Source: Fluviispira multicolorata (lineage in GTDB: Bacteria; Bdellovibrionota_B; Oligoflexia; Silvanigrellales; Silvanigrellaceae). From it: a stretch of 64,000 nucleotides of DNA. A program made the translations under genes and the position numbers. Shown one piece after another: positions 34,436-43,313 of this stretch. Position 1 is the stretch's first letter. Every line of letters begins with the position of its first letter. The DNA lies in the NCBI RefSeq assembly GCF_009208585.1, contig NZ_WFLN01000007.1, positions 248,001-312,000 on the forward strand, written 5' to 3'. The notes below the pieces were generated by a model. The model did not search any database. It saw nothing but the letters and a program-made list of their open reading frames with translations, and was not told where the DNA came from.

Positions 34436-35648
34436 TATGTCAAGCGATCAATTTATGATTGCTGCAAGTGTGGTTACTGCTGTACTTGTTGTTTTATTTA
34501 TTACAAATTTAATTATCAATCGTAAAAAAAATCCGCCAAAATCTTTGCCAAAAGATTCTATTCGGGAAAATTTAATTGAATTAACAGAACGAAAGAAATT
34601 AGAAACACCTGTCGTTCAAAAATCTCAAGATGTAAAACAAGATGCTCTTCCACTGGAACAGCTTCAGGAAAAACTTTTAAAACCTATTGTTGATGAAAAA
34701 AAATGGTTTGATCGTTTAAAAGGTGGATTGAGAAGAACGCACAGTCAAATTGTGAATGGGCTAGATGAATTTTTTACTGCTAAAAGTGATAAGGTAACTA
34801 GGGATGAAACTCTTGAACATCTTTTTGAATTGCTTGTTCAAGCAGATGTTGGAGTAAAAACATCAGATCTTTTAGTTGAAAAAGTCAAAAATAGATTAAC
34901 AAAAGAAGATTACTCTAATTCCGCAAAATTTAAAAATATTTTACGAGAAGAAATATTTAATATTTTATCTTCTACAAAAGTAAACTCTAAAGGTGAGATT
35001 GAAAAACCTTTGTTGAGTCTTTCTGAAAATAAATTACCACATATTGTTTTAATGGTCGGAGTCAATGGAGTTGGTAAGACAACTACAACAGGTAAGCTCG
35101 CATATAAGGCTCATTTAAGAGGACAGAAAGTTGTTATTGGTGCGGCTGATACTTTTCGTGCGGCTGCAATTGAGCAATTGTCTGTTTGGGCTGAACGTTC
35201 TAAAGCACAAATGATTCGTTTGAAAGAAGGCGCAGATCCTGCTTCTGTTGCGTTTGAAACTGTTAAGAAAGCGACTGAAGCCAATGCAGATATTTGTCTT
35301 ATAGATACGGCTGGACGTTTACAAAATAGACAAGATCTCATGCAAGAATTAGCTAAAATTGGGCGTGTCGTTGCAAAAGAAAATCCTGATGCTCCACATG
35401 AAGTTCTTTTAGTGCTCGATGCAACAACGGGACAAAATGCTCTCCAACAGGCAAAGATATTTAGAGATGTTGTTAATATAACAGGTCTTATTTTGACAAA
35501 ACTCGATGGAACTGCAAAAGGTGGAATAGCAATAGCAATTGCTTCTGAAATGGGTTTACCCATTCGCTATGTTGGTGTCGGAGAATCTGTTGAAGATCTC
35601 GAATTGTTTGAAGCTCATGAGTTTGTAAATGCACTTTTTAGCGAATAG
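34428..35648 (+). CDS. ftsY: signal recognition particle receptor FtsY with membrane anchor
   Basis: A 406-residue GTPase that docks SRP-ribosome complexes at the inner membrane. Residues 9-30 form a transmembrane helix, then a charged A-type linker (about 31-110), the N domain and the G domain. GTP motifs are GVNGVGKTT (211-219), DTFRAAAIEQL, DTAGR and TKLDGTAKGG. E. coli FtsY lacks a true membrane helix, so this form is permanently anchored. The ATG at 34428 overlaps the VOC gene; AGGA lies about 10 bases upstream. Confidence 0.95.
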   Translation: MHDMSSDQFMIAASVVTAVLVVLFITNLIINRKKNPPKSLPKDSIRENLIELTERKKLETPVVQKSQDVKQDALPLEQLQEKLLKPIVDEKKWFDRLKGGLRRTHSQIVNGLDEFFTAKSDKVTRDETLEHLFELLVQADVGVKTSDLLVEKVKNRLTKEDYSNSAKFKNILREEIFNILSSTKVNSKGEIEKPLLSLSENKLPHIVLMVGVNGVGKTTTTGKLAYKAHLRGQKVVIGAADTFRAAAIEQLSVWAERSKAQMIRLKEGADPASVAFETVKKATEANADICLIDTAGRLQNRQDLMQELAKIGRVVAKENPDAPHEVLLVLDATTGQNALQQAKIFRDVVNITGLILTKLDGTAKGGIAIAIASEMGLPIRYVGVGESVEDLELFEAHEFVNALFSE

Positions 35649-35777
35649 TTTTTCTTAATTCTCTTTATAATATTTTAAATAAATAATAAATAATGTAAAT
35701 TCAAGTCATTGATTTGATTTTTATTCATTCTAATATTACTCTATTTTTATCGCTTAGAAGTGAATAGAGGATTTATT

Positions 35778-36743
35778 ATGAGTAAAATTTCAGTCGTAAT
35801 TCCTTGCTATAATGAATATGAAGTCATTCAAGAAACAAATAAAAATGTTTCTAAAGTTCTTGAAGATGTGTGCAAAATATTTCAAATGGAATACGAAATA
35901 ATTTATGTAAATGATGGAAGCAAAGACAATACTCTTCAAATATTGCATTTTCTTCAAGATAAGCATAACTATAATGAACAAAAATTAGGTAAAATTAATA
36001 TTGTCTCATTGGCAAAAAATTTCGGTCATCAAGCTGCATTAAGTGCTGGACTTCATTATGCTAAAGGGGATGCTATTATTTCTATAGATGCCGATTTACA
36101 AGATCCGCCTGAGTTAATTGAACTAATGATTAAAAAATGGCTTGATGGCTCAGATGTTATTTATGGTGTGCGCACTTCTCGTGAAGGTGAAACTTTTTTT
36201 AAACTTTTAACAGCAAAATTATTTTATATTTTACTTAGAAAATTAACACATGTTGATATTCCTATTGATTCAGGTGATTTTAGATTAATGAGTCGAAATG
36301 CTTTAAATATATTTAATACATTGCCTGAAAGAAATCGATTTATTCGAGGAATGGTCCCTTGGATTGGTTTAAGACAAGAGCCTATTTATTATGAAAGATC
36401 AGCTCGTTTTGCTGGGGAAACTAAATACCCATTTAGGAAAATGCTTAAACTTGCGTTTGATGGAATAATTTCTTTTAGCAATGTGCCGCTGCAGTCAGCG
36501 TATTATTTTGGTTTTATAGTTGCTTTATTATCAATTATTTATGGTTTTTATATTGTGATCTACTCATTGGTAAAAGGCTATCCTGTTTTGGGCTGGAGCA
36601 GCCTAATGGTTGCGATTTTATTCATTGGTGCTGTGCAATTAATAACAATTGGAGTCCTCGGAGAATATATTGGTAGGATTTATGATGAAGTTAAAAAAAG
36701 GCCGCTTTTTATAGTCAATGAAAAAGAAAGTCGTTTAAATTAA
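35778..36743 (+). CDS. GtrB/DPM-like family 2 glycosyltransferase
   Basis: A 321-residue GT-A glycosyltransferase that would load a sugar onto a polyprenyl phosphate carrier. The N-terminal catalytic domain starts with ISVVIPCYNE, has VNDGSKDNT and the metal-binding SIDADLQDPPEL. Two C-terminal membrane helices (around 235-260 and 270-292) and the GEYIGRIYDEVKKRP tail are typical of GtrB/YfdH/ArnC-like enzymes. GAGGAT precedes the ATG at 35778. It is followed by a large membrane protein, the usual partner type for transferring the lipid-linked sugar. Confidence 0.88.
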   Translation: MSKISVVIPCYNEYEVIQETNKNVSKVLEDVCKIFQMEYEIIYVNDGSKDNTLQILHFLQDKHNYNEQKLGKINIVSLAKNFGHQAALSAGLHYAKGDAIISIDADLQDPPELIELMIKKWLDGSDVIYGVRTSREGETFFKLLTAKLFYILLRKLTHVDIPIDSGDFRLMSRNALNIFNTLPERNRFIRGMVPWIGLRQEPIYYERSARFAGETKYPFRKMLKLAFDGIISFSNVPLQSAYYFGFIVALLSIIYGFYIVIYSLVKGYPVLGWSSLMVAILFIGAVQLITIGVLGEYIGRIYDEVKKRPLFIVNEKESRLN

Positions 36744-36777
36744 ACTATAAAAAAAATTATACGATAATGAGGTTTTA

Positions 36778-38490
36778 ATGAATTCAAAGTTGTCTTCAAT
36801 ACAGAATAAAAAAAAATTGTTGCAAATTTTTGTCATTGTTGTTTCATTTATATTCCTTGCTTTTTTAGCAATGAAACCAATTTTAAGCATTGATGGATGG
36901 CCTTTAGAGCATGACGGTTCTTTACTTTTTGAAAGAGTTGGTGTTTTTTACCATGAAATAAAAAAAGGAAATTATTTTCCATTATGGACTTCTTATGGAC
37001 AAAATGGTTACGGATCACCATTTCCATTTTTATATCATCGTGCTTTTAATACTATTGCTGTGCTTTTTTCATTCTTGACTGGTTCAGTTTATATAGGAGT
37101 TAAAGTTGCAATTTTTGTTTTATTAATTTTTGGCGCTTTGGGAATGTTTAAATTATTAAAAGAATTTGAAGTTAATTTTCTAAATAGCTTATGTGGTAGT
37201 GCGCTTTTTATGTTTGCAAATTATACTTATACAAATTGGCTCTTTCGAGGCGCAGCTGCAGAGTTTACATCAATGATGTTGATTCCATGGCTTTTTTATG
37301 GTCTAGTTTGTCTGGCACAAAATAGAAAATATTCAGGATTAAAATTAGGTTTTGTTTTAGTCGCTCTTTTTTATTCACATGTTGTCACTTTTTATTATGC
37401 ATTATTTAGTTTTGCAATATTTTATTCTTATTTCTTAGCAACAGAAAAGAGATATTTAAAAATAAAATATTATTTTTCAGGCTTTATAAGTTCGATTATT
37501 CTCATAATTTTTTGTGGACCTTATGCAATTGGCCTTGTTTTATTTAAGAGAATGTATAATTTTTCTATCATGAATGGAGGAAATAATCATCCTAATTTTC
37601 ATTACAATTATTTTGAATGGTATTTTATCAAAAAATCTTATGTTTGGGGCGAAACTTGGCGAGGTATGTCTGTTGAGATAGGGCGTGGATTTTTTATAAT
37701 AGCAATGCTTCTTTTGCTAATTATTTTTATTCTAATTAAAATGAAAAAATTGAATTTGCCTCAGAAAATTAACTCTTATACGGCATTGAAGCCTTTATTT
37801 TTATGTTTTATATTTTATTTTATTCTTCAAACCCCATTCGCAAAAGCTTTTTATTTATATTTTCCAGGGGCTGATTTTATTCAGTTTCCATGGAGATTGC
37901 TTACTTTTATTACAGTTATTTCTATTTTGACTTATTGTATATCTGTTCAAATTCTGTATGCTAATAAACATAGATTTAAATTGTATATTACAGCGCAAAC
38001 TCTCATAATTTTATCTACATTTTATCAAGTTTACTTTGGCAGTTCATTAAACTTAAAATATGAAATTATGGGAAAAAATTATCTAATTGAAGCTAATAAA
38101 GCAAATGCATTATTAAATGCTTATCAGCCTTTTGAATACTTACCAAAATCTAAAATACAACCGCCAATTGCTAAGGCACTCATAGAAAATAAATCTGAAA
38201 AAAGCTGTATTATCGAAAATATTACTCCGAGTGATAGTTTAAATTCTGTCGTAGATACGAATAATATTAAAATTAAAATAAAAGGATTGTGTGAAATTGA
38301 ATACAATAATTTTATAAATCCATTTACAGAAATTACTTTTAGTCATTCTGGGCAAGTATCAAAAACACACAACAGCACATATATACTTGTTGCTAATACT
38401 TCTGAATATCAAACGGTTGAAATTAAAAGAATTGGTTTAATAAAATCAATTGTGCAATATTTTAAGTATAGAGATAATTTGTATAGTTAA
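36778..38490 (+). CDS. multi-pass membrane protein, YfhO/GT-C-like
   Basis: A 570-residue integral membrane protein with about ten to eleven helices and a C-terminal periplasmic-looking domain (about 430-570). The N-terminal loop (DGWPLEHDGSLLFERVGVFYHEIKKG, then GYGSPFPFLYH) resembles the first extracytoplasmic loop of YfhO and 6-pyruvoyl-tetrahydropterin-synthase-related membrane proteins, which have GT-C-like folds. A role with the upstream GtrB-like enzyme in glycosylating a surface polymer or protein is inference. GAGG precedes the ATG. The last 29 bases overlap the convergent ribB gene. Confidence 0.65.
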   Translation: MNSKLSSIQNKKKLLQIFVIVVSFIFLAFLAMKPILSIDGWPLEHDGSLLFERVGVFYHEIKKGNYFPLWTSYGQNGYGSPFPFLYHRAFNTIAVLFSFLTGSVYIGVKVAIFVLLIFGALGMFKLLKEFEVNFLNSLCGSALFMFANYTYTNWLFRGAAAEFTSMMLIPWLFYGLVCLAQNRKYSGLKLGFVLVALFYSHVVTFYYALFSFAIFYSYFLATEKRYLKIKYYFSGFISSIILIIFCGPYAIGLVLFKRMYNFSIMNGGNNHPNFHYNYFEWYFIKKSYVWGETWRGMSVEIGRGFFIIAMLLLLIIFILIKMKKLNLPQKINSYTALKPLFLCFIFYFILQTPFAKAFYLYFPGADFIQFPWRLLTFITVISILTYCISVQILYANKHRFKLYITAQTLIILSTFYQVYFGSSLNLKYEIMGKNYLIEANKANALLNAYQPFEYLPKSKIQPPIAKALIENKSEKSCIIENITPSDSLNSVVDTNNIKIKIKGLCEIEYNNFINPFTEITFSHSGQVSKTHNSTYILVANTSEYQTVEIKRIGLIKSIVQYFKYRDNLYS

Positions 38491-39616
38491 CAGCTTTTAA
38501 AAATTCTTGATCTTCTCGAAGAATAAAATTTATTTTATGAATGAGAGTTTCAGCGGACTGATCCAATTTAAAATGAATTTGCAGGAATTGTAATGATCGA
38601 AGTAAACTGATTGCACGACGCACAGATGTCTTTGTCTTTTTTAAGCCTTCTTTACCACTCATGTCCGAATATTCATTTAAATGTAAAGGGATTTTTTCCA
38701 TGCAATTTCCATGGGAAAATAATGCAATTTCTGCACAACATGTCTCTTGAGCAACTCCATTGTCCCAAGTATAGATTGCATTTGAAATAGAAATGCGTAT
38801 GTTTTCTGCAGAGAATTCTTTTTTATAAATGCAAATAACCGTCGGTAAAGTAATATTTTCTTCAAGCCCTGCATTTAAATTGTACACATCAATTGGTTTT
38901 CTTTTATTTTCTTTAACTAAAAAGTTTTCATTTTTTAAAAATTGACTTTCGTTACTTGGATAAAATAAAATTTTATTCCAAAGAATATCAACTGTAGTTA
39001 TAAATGGGAGAGTGTGGAAAACACAATTTTTATTTTCTTTATGAGCTAGAGTGTGTGGATTAATGGCTTCGCCATCATCTCCAAGCACTTCACACATTGC
39101 GGCTGCATACTCTAAACCTGACATTTGGCAAAGTTCGTAAAGTGCTTCGGTGTGACCGGCCCTTGCTAATAGGCCACCCGTCATCGCTCTTACAGGAAAA
39201 ACATGGCCAGGTGAAATAAAATCACTCGTTTTGCTATTTTTATTTGCAATTAGAGCAATTGTGTGTGCTCTATCTTTGGCAGAAATACCATTTGTAATTC
39301 CTTCTTTAGCATCGACAGAAACGGTAAAATTAGTATGTGAAACCCCACCCGGTAATTTAGGTGACGTGCTAAAACCAAGTTTGTCAGCAAGCTCATGTCC
39401 TAAAGAAACACAGAGTAATCCTCTTGCATATTTAATTGCAAAGTTAACATTTTGTTGAGTTGCGCCTGATGCATGAAAAACGAGATCGGCTTCATTTTCG
39501 CGGAAACCATCATCGCCTACTAAAATAAGTTGGCCTTCTTGAAATGCTTTTAATACTTTTTTTAATTTGTTTTTTATTGCAACTAGCTCTGATGAATATT
39601 GATTATCAACAAGCAT
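38462..39616 (-). CDS. ribB: 3,4-dihydroxy-2-butanone-4-phosphate synthase with degenerate second domain
   Basis: A 384-residue protein. The N-terminal 200 residues are RibB, which makes the four-carbon riboflavin precursor from ribulose 5-phosphate: RENEADLVF (usual RENEGD), TPKLPGGVSHTNFTVSVDA-type block, SPGHVFPVRA and RAGHTEA with the metal-binding His. The C-terminal half sits where RibBA carries GTP cyclohydrolase II, but the zinc-binding Cys cluster, GRGIGL and DTVDAN-type motifs of RibA are missing, so it is unlikely to have that activity. GGGAGGG lies 8 bases before the ATG. I see no FMN riboswitch in the leader. Confidence 0.88.
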   Translation of the reverse strand: MLVDNQYSSELVAIKNKLKKVLKAFQEGQLILVGDDGFRENEADLVFHASGATQQNVNFAIKYARGLLCVSLGHELADKLGFSTSPKLPGGVSHTNFTVSVDAKEGITNGISAKDRAHTIALIANKNSKTSDFISPGHVFPVRAMTGGLLARAGHTEALYELCQMSGLEYAAAMCEVLGDDGEAINPHTLAHKENKNCVFHTLPFITTVDILWNKILFYPSNESQFLKNENFLVKENKRKPIDVYNLNAGLEENITLPTVICIYKKEFSAENIRISISNAIYTWDNGVAQETCCAEIALFSHGNCMEKIPLHLNEYSDMSGKEGLKKTKTSVRRAISLLRSLQFLQIHFKLDQSAETLIHKINFILREDQEFLKAVNYTNYLYT

Positions 39617-39765
39617 CTTTCAGCCCTCCCTTTACAGATCAGTTGAAATGAGTGACAGTAATCGCATTTCAAAGGTTTTTGGTCAAGCCTTGCTTTATCA
39701 GAGATTTTTTGGGAAAAATACTACGACTTTAATTGCTATTTTTTTTATGAGAGAGGGGATGTCTT

Positions 39766-40503
39766 TTGTTTGAATTTAACTTGGCTCAGGTCGTTATAAT
39801 TATTAATCTCGTTATTTTAGAGGGACTTTTAAGCTTTGACAATGCACTTGCTTTAGCTGCACTTGTCCGCAAAAAATTAAAAGATCCATACCAACAAAAG
39901 AGAGCACTTCTTTGGGGAGTTTGGGGCGCATACACAATGCGTGTGGGTGTAATTTTTATTGGTGTTTGGTTAATGCAGTATGAATGGGTCAAGGCAATTG
40001 CAGGTTTATATCTTGTATACTTAGCCGTGCATGAACTCTTTTTTCATAAAAAAGGAGTATCGACACATGAAACTCAATTATCAGATGGACAAGGAGCAGT
40101 ATTTAAAGCAAGTTCACGGGTATTTATTATGACAATTGTACAAGTAGAACTAATGGATCTTATGTTTTCAATCGATTCCATAGCTGTCGCCTTAGCCATT
40201 TCTGATGTAAAATGGGTTTTAATTACAGGGGCAGTTTTAGGTATTTTACTAATGAGAGTAGCCGCTCAGTTTTTTATCACTCTCATTGATAAATTTCCAA
40301 TTCTTGAAAAGACGGCATTTGTTTTAGTTGGTATTGCGGGCTTGAATGTAGTGCTTAAGTTAAAAGATTTAAATCTTGGATTTACCACTTTAACGATTGA
40401 TAAACATATACCAGAAAATGTATTTTTATCTTTAATGGTTTTAATATTGGTGGGAGCTATGGTTTTAAATAAAGTCTTTCCAGAAAAATTTAAACAAGTT
40501 TAG
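39766..40503 (+). CDS. TerC-family membrane protein
   Basis: A 245-residue inner-membrane protein with about seven helices. Signature acidic motifs lie in the membrane: GLLSFDNALALAA near the N-terminus and MDLMFSIDSIAVALAIS after the central loop. TerC-like proteins (TerC, YjbE, Alx, MeeY) are linked to metal ion, chiefly Mn, export during protein secretion; the specific substrate is not clear here. The start is TTG at 39766 with GAGAGGGG 8 bases upstream. Divergent from ribB; its end overlaps convergent trmFO by 14 bases. Confidence 0.88.
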   Translation: MFEFNLAQVVIIINLVILEGLLSFDNALALAALVRKKLKDPYQQKRALLWGVWGAYTMRVGVIFIGVWLMQYEWVKAIAGLYLVYLAVHELFFHKKGVSTHETQLSDGQGAVFKASSRVFIMTIVQVELMDLMFSIDSIAVALAISDVKWVLITGAVLGILLMRVAAQFFITLIDKFPILEKTAFVLVGIAGLNVVLKLKDLNLGFTTLTIDKHIPENVFLSLMVLILVGAMVLNKVFPEKFKQV

Positions 40504-41950
40504 TTTCTTCTAACCAGTTTTGAAAAAGATCTTCAGAACGACATGCCATTAACTCTCTCTTGACAGATTTATCAAGTTTCTTGAGTTTTAAAATTTTATC
40601 AGAATTTATAGAATATTTTTTAATGTCTTCCACACTCAATTCATTAAATAATCCCCAATGAATATTCATAGGGGAAAATCTTTTTGTCTCTCCATAAATG
40701 CAATAGCGAGCGAGACTTCCCAGCGATGTATTTGCGGGCGGGCAGTTGAGTGCATGATTATTTTTTAACTTTTGCCCTATTACATGCGCAATATAAACTC
40801 CCATGGCAGAACTTTCTAAATAGCCTTCAACTCCCATTATTTGTCCAGCTAAATAAATTCTTTTGTCTGCTTTTAAACTAAAATCCTCATTTAATATATT
40901 TGGAGAAACGAGATAAGTGTTTCTGTGCATGCTGCCCATTCTAAAAAATTCAACATTGTTTAGACCTGGTAAGGTTTTTAAGATTTCTTTTTGAGCACCC
41001 CAAGTCAAACGGGTTTGAAAGCCAACCATATTCCAAGCTGAGTCACCCATTTTTTCTTTGCGTAACTGAACAACGGCATAAGGCATGCGACCTGTGCGAG
41101 GGTCATCGAGTCCACGTGGTTTCATGGGGCCGAAGGCGAGGGTGCGAGGACCTCTTTCTGCTAGAACTTCAATAGGTTGGCAGCCATTGAAGTATTTTGG
41201 TTCTTCAAAATCTTTATGAGGCACTTTTGCGCCTGCACAAACTTTTTCTACGAAAGAAAAGTATTCTTCTTTATTTAAGGGGATATTTAAATAGTCACCT
41301 TCTTCTTCTTCCTCATTGGGTGGAGGAAGTCCGTCTAAAATTGCTTTTTCCTGAGCTTGCTTCTTTTCAAAAGCATGTGTACGTGTTTGGCGATTTGCAA
41401 GGAAAGCTATGCTGTTGTCAATAGTATCGCCATCGAGAATAGGTGCAATGGCATCATAAAAATAAAGCTCTTGTGTACCTGTAATTTTACGGAGATCATT
41501 GGCAAGATTATCTTCTGTCAATGGACCAGTAGCTATGACAACTGCTGAAAAGTCATTGATTTTAAAAACATCTTCTACTTTCTCGACTACAGTCTCACGA
41601 ATTGTAATATTTTTATGATTTTTGAGTTTTTCAGTAATTAATTGTGAAAAAAACTCTCTATCAACTGCTAATGTCTCTCCGGCTGGAACTTCAGCTTTTT
41701 TAGCTGCAGGAATAACAATGCTACCAAGTTGTTCAATTTCGCATTTGAGTGTTCCTGCAGGGTTTAATCTACTTTTTGACTTTAAGCTATTTGAACAAAC
41801 GAGTTCTGCAAATAAGTTAGGAGATATTTGTGCAGGAGTGGTTTTTTTTGACTTCATTTCAAATAATGTAACTTGTATTCCATATCTTTCAGCAAGCACC
41901 CATGTGCATTCGCTTCCTGCTAAACCTGCTCCAATCACTGCAACCTTCAT
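40490..41950 (-). CDS. trmFO: tRNA U54 methyltransferase TrmFO, with an insertion
   Basis: A 486-residue FAD enzyme using methylenetetrahydrofolate to make ribothymidine-54 in tRNAs. The FAD loop is GAGLAG (7-12). The redox/catalytic cysteines are Cys52 (LVCSNSLKS) and Cys257 (FNGCQPIEVLAERG). Typical TrmFO is about 435-450 residues. Here an extra stretch (about 188-218, ending NEEEEEGDYLN) separates FLANR from the conserved NIPLNKEEY block, and the C-terminus is extended by charged residues. A TTG one codon earlier (41953) is also a possible start. TrmFO replaces TrmA in many non-enteric bacteria. Confidence 0.95.
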   Translation of the reverse strand: MKVAVIGAGLAGSECTWVLAERYGIQVTLFEMKSKKTTPAQISPNLFAELVCSNSLKSKSRLNPAGTLKCEIEQLGSIVIPAAKKAEVPAGETLAVDREFFSQLITEKLKNHKNITIRETVVEKVEDVFKINDFSAVVIATGPLTEDNLANDLRKITGTQELYFYDAIAPILDGDTIDNSIAFLANRQTRTHAFEKKQAQEKAILDGLPPPNEEEEEGDYLNIPLNKEEYFSFVEKVCAGAKVPHKDFEEPKYFNGCQPIEVLAERGPRTLAFGPMKPRGLDDPRTGRMPYAVVQLRKEKMGDSAWNMVGFQTRLTWGAQKEILKTLPGLNNVEFFRMGSMHRNTYLVSPNILNEDFSLKADKRIYLAGQIMGVEGYLESSAMGVYIAHVIGQKLKNNHALNCPPANTSLGSLARYCIYGETKRFSPMNIHWGLFNELSVEDIKKYSINSDKILKLKKLDKSVKRELMACRSEDLFQNWLEETKLV

Positions 41951-42045
41951 CAATGAATTCCCCTTTATTTTGGACTCGTATATTCTGTAAATAAGATTTT
42001 TTGTTGTCTAAAAGCTCTCAAGTTATGGTAAACCCCCTAACAGAG

Positions 42046-42089
42046 GAAAAAGCAAAACTGCTTTTTCAATGAGCGAGTTTTTAGCTCAT
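42046..42089 (+). other. two tandem hairpins upstream of hldD
   Basis: GAAAAAGCA/TGCTTTTTC (42046-42067, 9-bp stem, 4-base loop) is followed two bases later by ATGAGC/GCTCAT (42069-42089, 6-bp stem, 9-base loop). They lie 34 bases before the hldD start. A T-rich stretch falls inside the stems and loops rather than after them, so a classical terminator is unlikely; a leader structure is possible. Confidence 0.45.
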
Positions 42090-42122
42090 ATACTTCTACT
42101 CTTTACCCTTAATGGAGTAAAT

Positions 42123-43205
42123 ATGCCACTTTTTGTTGTTACAGGTGCACACGGATTTATTGGAACAAATATTGTGGAAAAGATTTTGACTGCAGCTCCT
42201 GAGGAACTAGGGTTTGCAAATGGGCGTCCATCACGTTTTTCAAATTTTGAAGAAAACCAGCAGGAGAGAGGTTGTTCTGTTATAGCAACAGACTTACCTG
42301 ACTCTATAAATAGAATAAATGCACGTCGATTTCTAGGTTCAGTGCGTTATCAATATGTAGATTATGAAAAACTTATTGCTCATTTAGAATCATTAGAAAA
42401 AAAACCCGACTTAGTTATTCACAATGGAGCGTGTTCATCTACAACAGAAACAAATCCAGAAATTTTTCAAAAATTGAATCTAGGCTACTCACAAGCTTTG
42501 TGGGAATATTGTGCTCGTAATAATATTCCGTTTATTTATGCCTCGAGTGCTGCAACTTATGGAGATGGAAGATTTGGATTTTCAGATAAAAAAGAAGATT
42601 GTAATAAATATGTTTCTTTAAATTTATATGGAAAATCTAAGCTTGATTTTGATTTATGGGTATTAAAGCAAAAAGAAACTCCTCCAACTTGGTTTGGACT
42701 TCGTTATTTTAACGTTTTTGGCCAATTTGAGTCCCATAAAGGCGGGCAGGCGAGCATGGTCTATCATGGTTACAATCAAGCTGTAAGGACAGGCAAAATA
42801 AAATTATTTGAAAGCAATACTTCTGAATATGCACATGGAGAGCAATTGAGAGATTTTGTTTATATTGATGACTTAGTTGATATTACAATGGAACTTATTC
42901 GTATTTCTTTAGCTCGTATTGAAAATAAATCTTCATATTTAATTTCGGAGAATGGCTTATTTTTAAATATTGGTAGAGGAGTTGCTGAGAGTTGGAACAA
43001 TCTTGCACAGGAAGTTTTTTCCTCGCTTTCCATACCTGAATCTATTGAATATATTCCAATGCCTGATAATATCATAAGACAGTATCAGAATTACACCTGT
43101 GCCGATCTTTCGACATTGCGATCCTTAGGTATACAGCATGAGTTTAAAAGTTTAAAAGCGGGTGTAATAAAATATGTTCAAAAACATTTGATGCGTGGAC
43201 AATGA
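42123..43205 (+). CDS. hldD: ADP-L-glycero-D-manno-heptose-6-epimerase-like
   Basis: A 360-residue short-chain dehydrogenase/epimerase. The NAD loop is TGAHGFIGTN (7-16), the catalytic pattern SSAATYG...LYGKSK supplies Ser-Tyr-Lys, and RDFVYIDDLVD follows. The phrase RYFNVFGQFESHKGGQASMVYH is very characteristic of HldD, which makes the heptose donor for the LPS inner core. Versus E. coli HldD (310 residues) it has an insertion of about 25-30 residues after the first helix (near 23-48). GGAG lies 5 bases before the ATG at 42123. Confidence 0.88.
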   Translation: MPLFVVTGAHGFIGTNIVEKILTAAPEELGFANGRPSRFSNFEENQQERGCSVIATDLPDSINRINARRFLGSVRYQYVDYEKLIAHLESLEKKPDLVIHNGACSSTTETNPEIFQKLNLGYSQALWEYCARNNIPFIYASSAATYGDGRFGFSDKKEDCNKYVSLNLYGKSKLDFDLWVLKQKETPPTWFGLRYFNVFGQFESHKGGQASMVYHGYNQAVRTGKIKLFESNTSEYAHGEQLRDFVYIDDLVDITMELIRISLARIENKSSYLISENGLFLNIGRGVAESWNNLAQEVFSSLSIPESIEYIPMPDNIIRQYQNYTCADLSTLRSLGIQHEFKSLKAGVIKYVQKHLMRGQ

Positions 43206-43263
43206 ATTTTTAAATCCCAAAATAAAATTTGGGTAGATAATATGACTTTGCTTGTGGTAAATA

Positions 43264-43288
43264 AATAATTCATATAAGAATTATTTTT
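43264..43288 (+). terminator. possible A/T-rich terminator after hldD
   Basis: AATAATTC pairs with GAATTATT around a 6-base loop and runs into five T. A second, GC-containing hairpin (CCCAAA/TTTGGG, 43216-43233) lies just after the hldD stop without a T run. Either may end the hldD transcript; both are weak. Confidence 0.4.
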
Positions 43289-43313
43289 CCCTGTTTATAG
43301 AAGGTTTTTTTGC

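Noticed and set aside
35111..35563. 150-codon minus-strand frame inside ftsY
   Set aside because: Antisense to the GTPase domain; Ala/Ser/Cys-rich shadow translation.
39617..39765. possible FMN riboswitch before ribB
   Set aside because: None of the conserved FMN-aptamer blocks (AGGGGCAGGG-type, closing GGCGG-type) is present in the 149-base leader on either strand.
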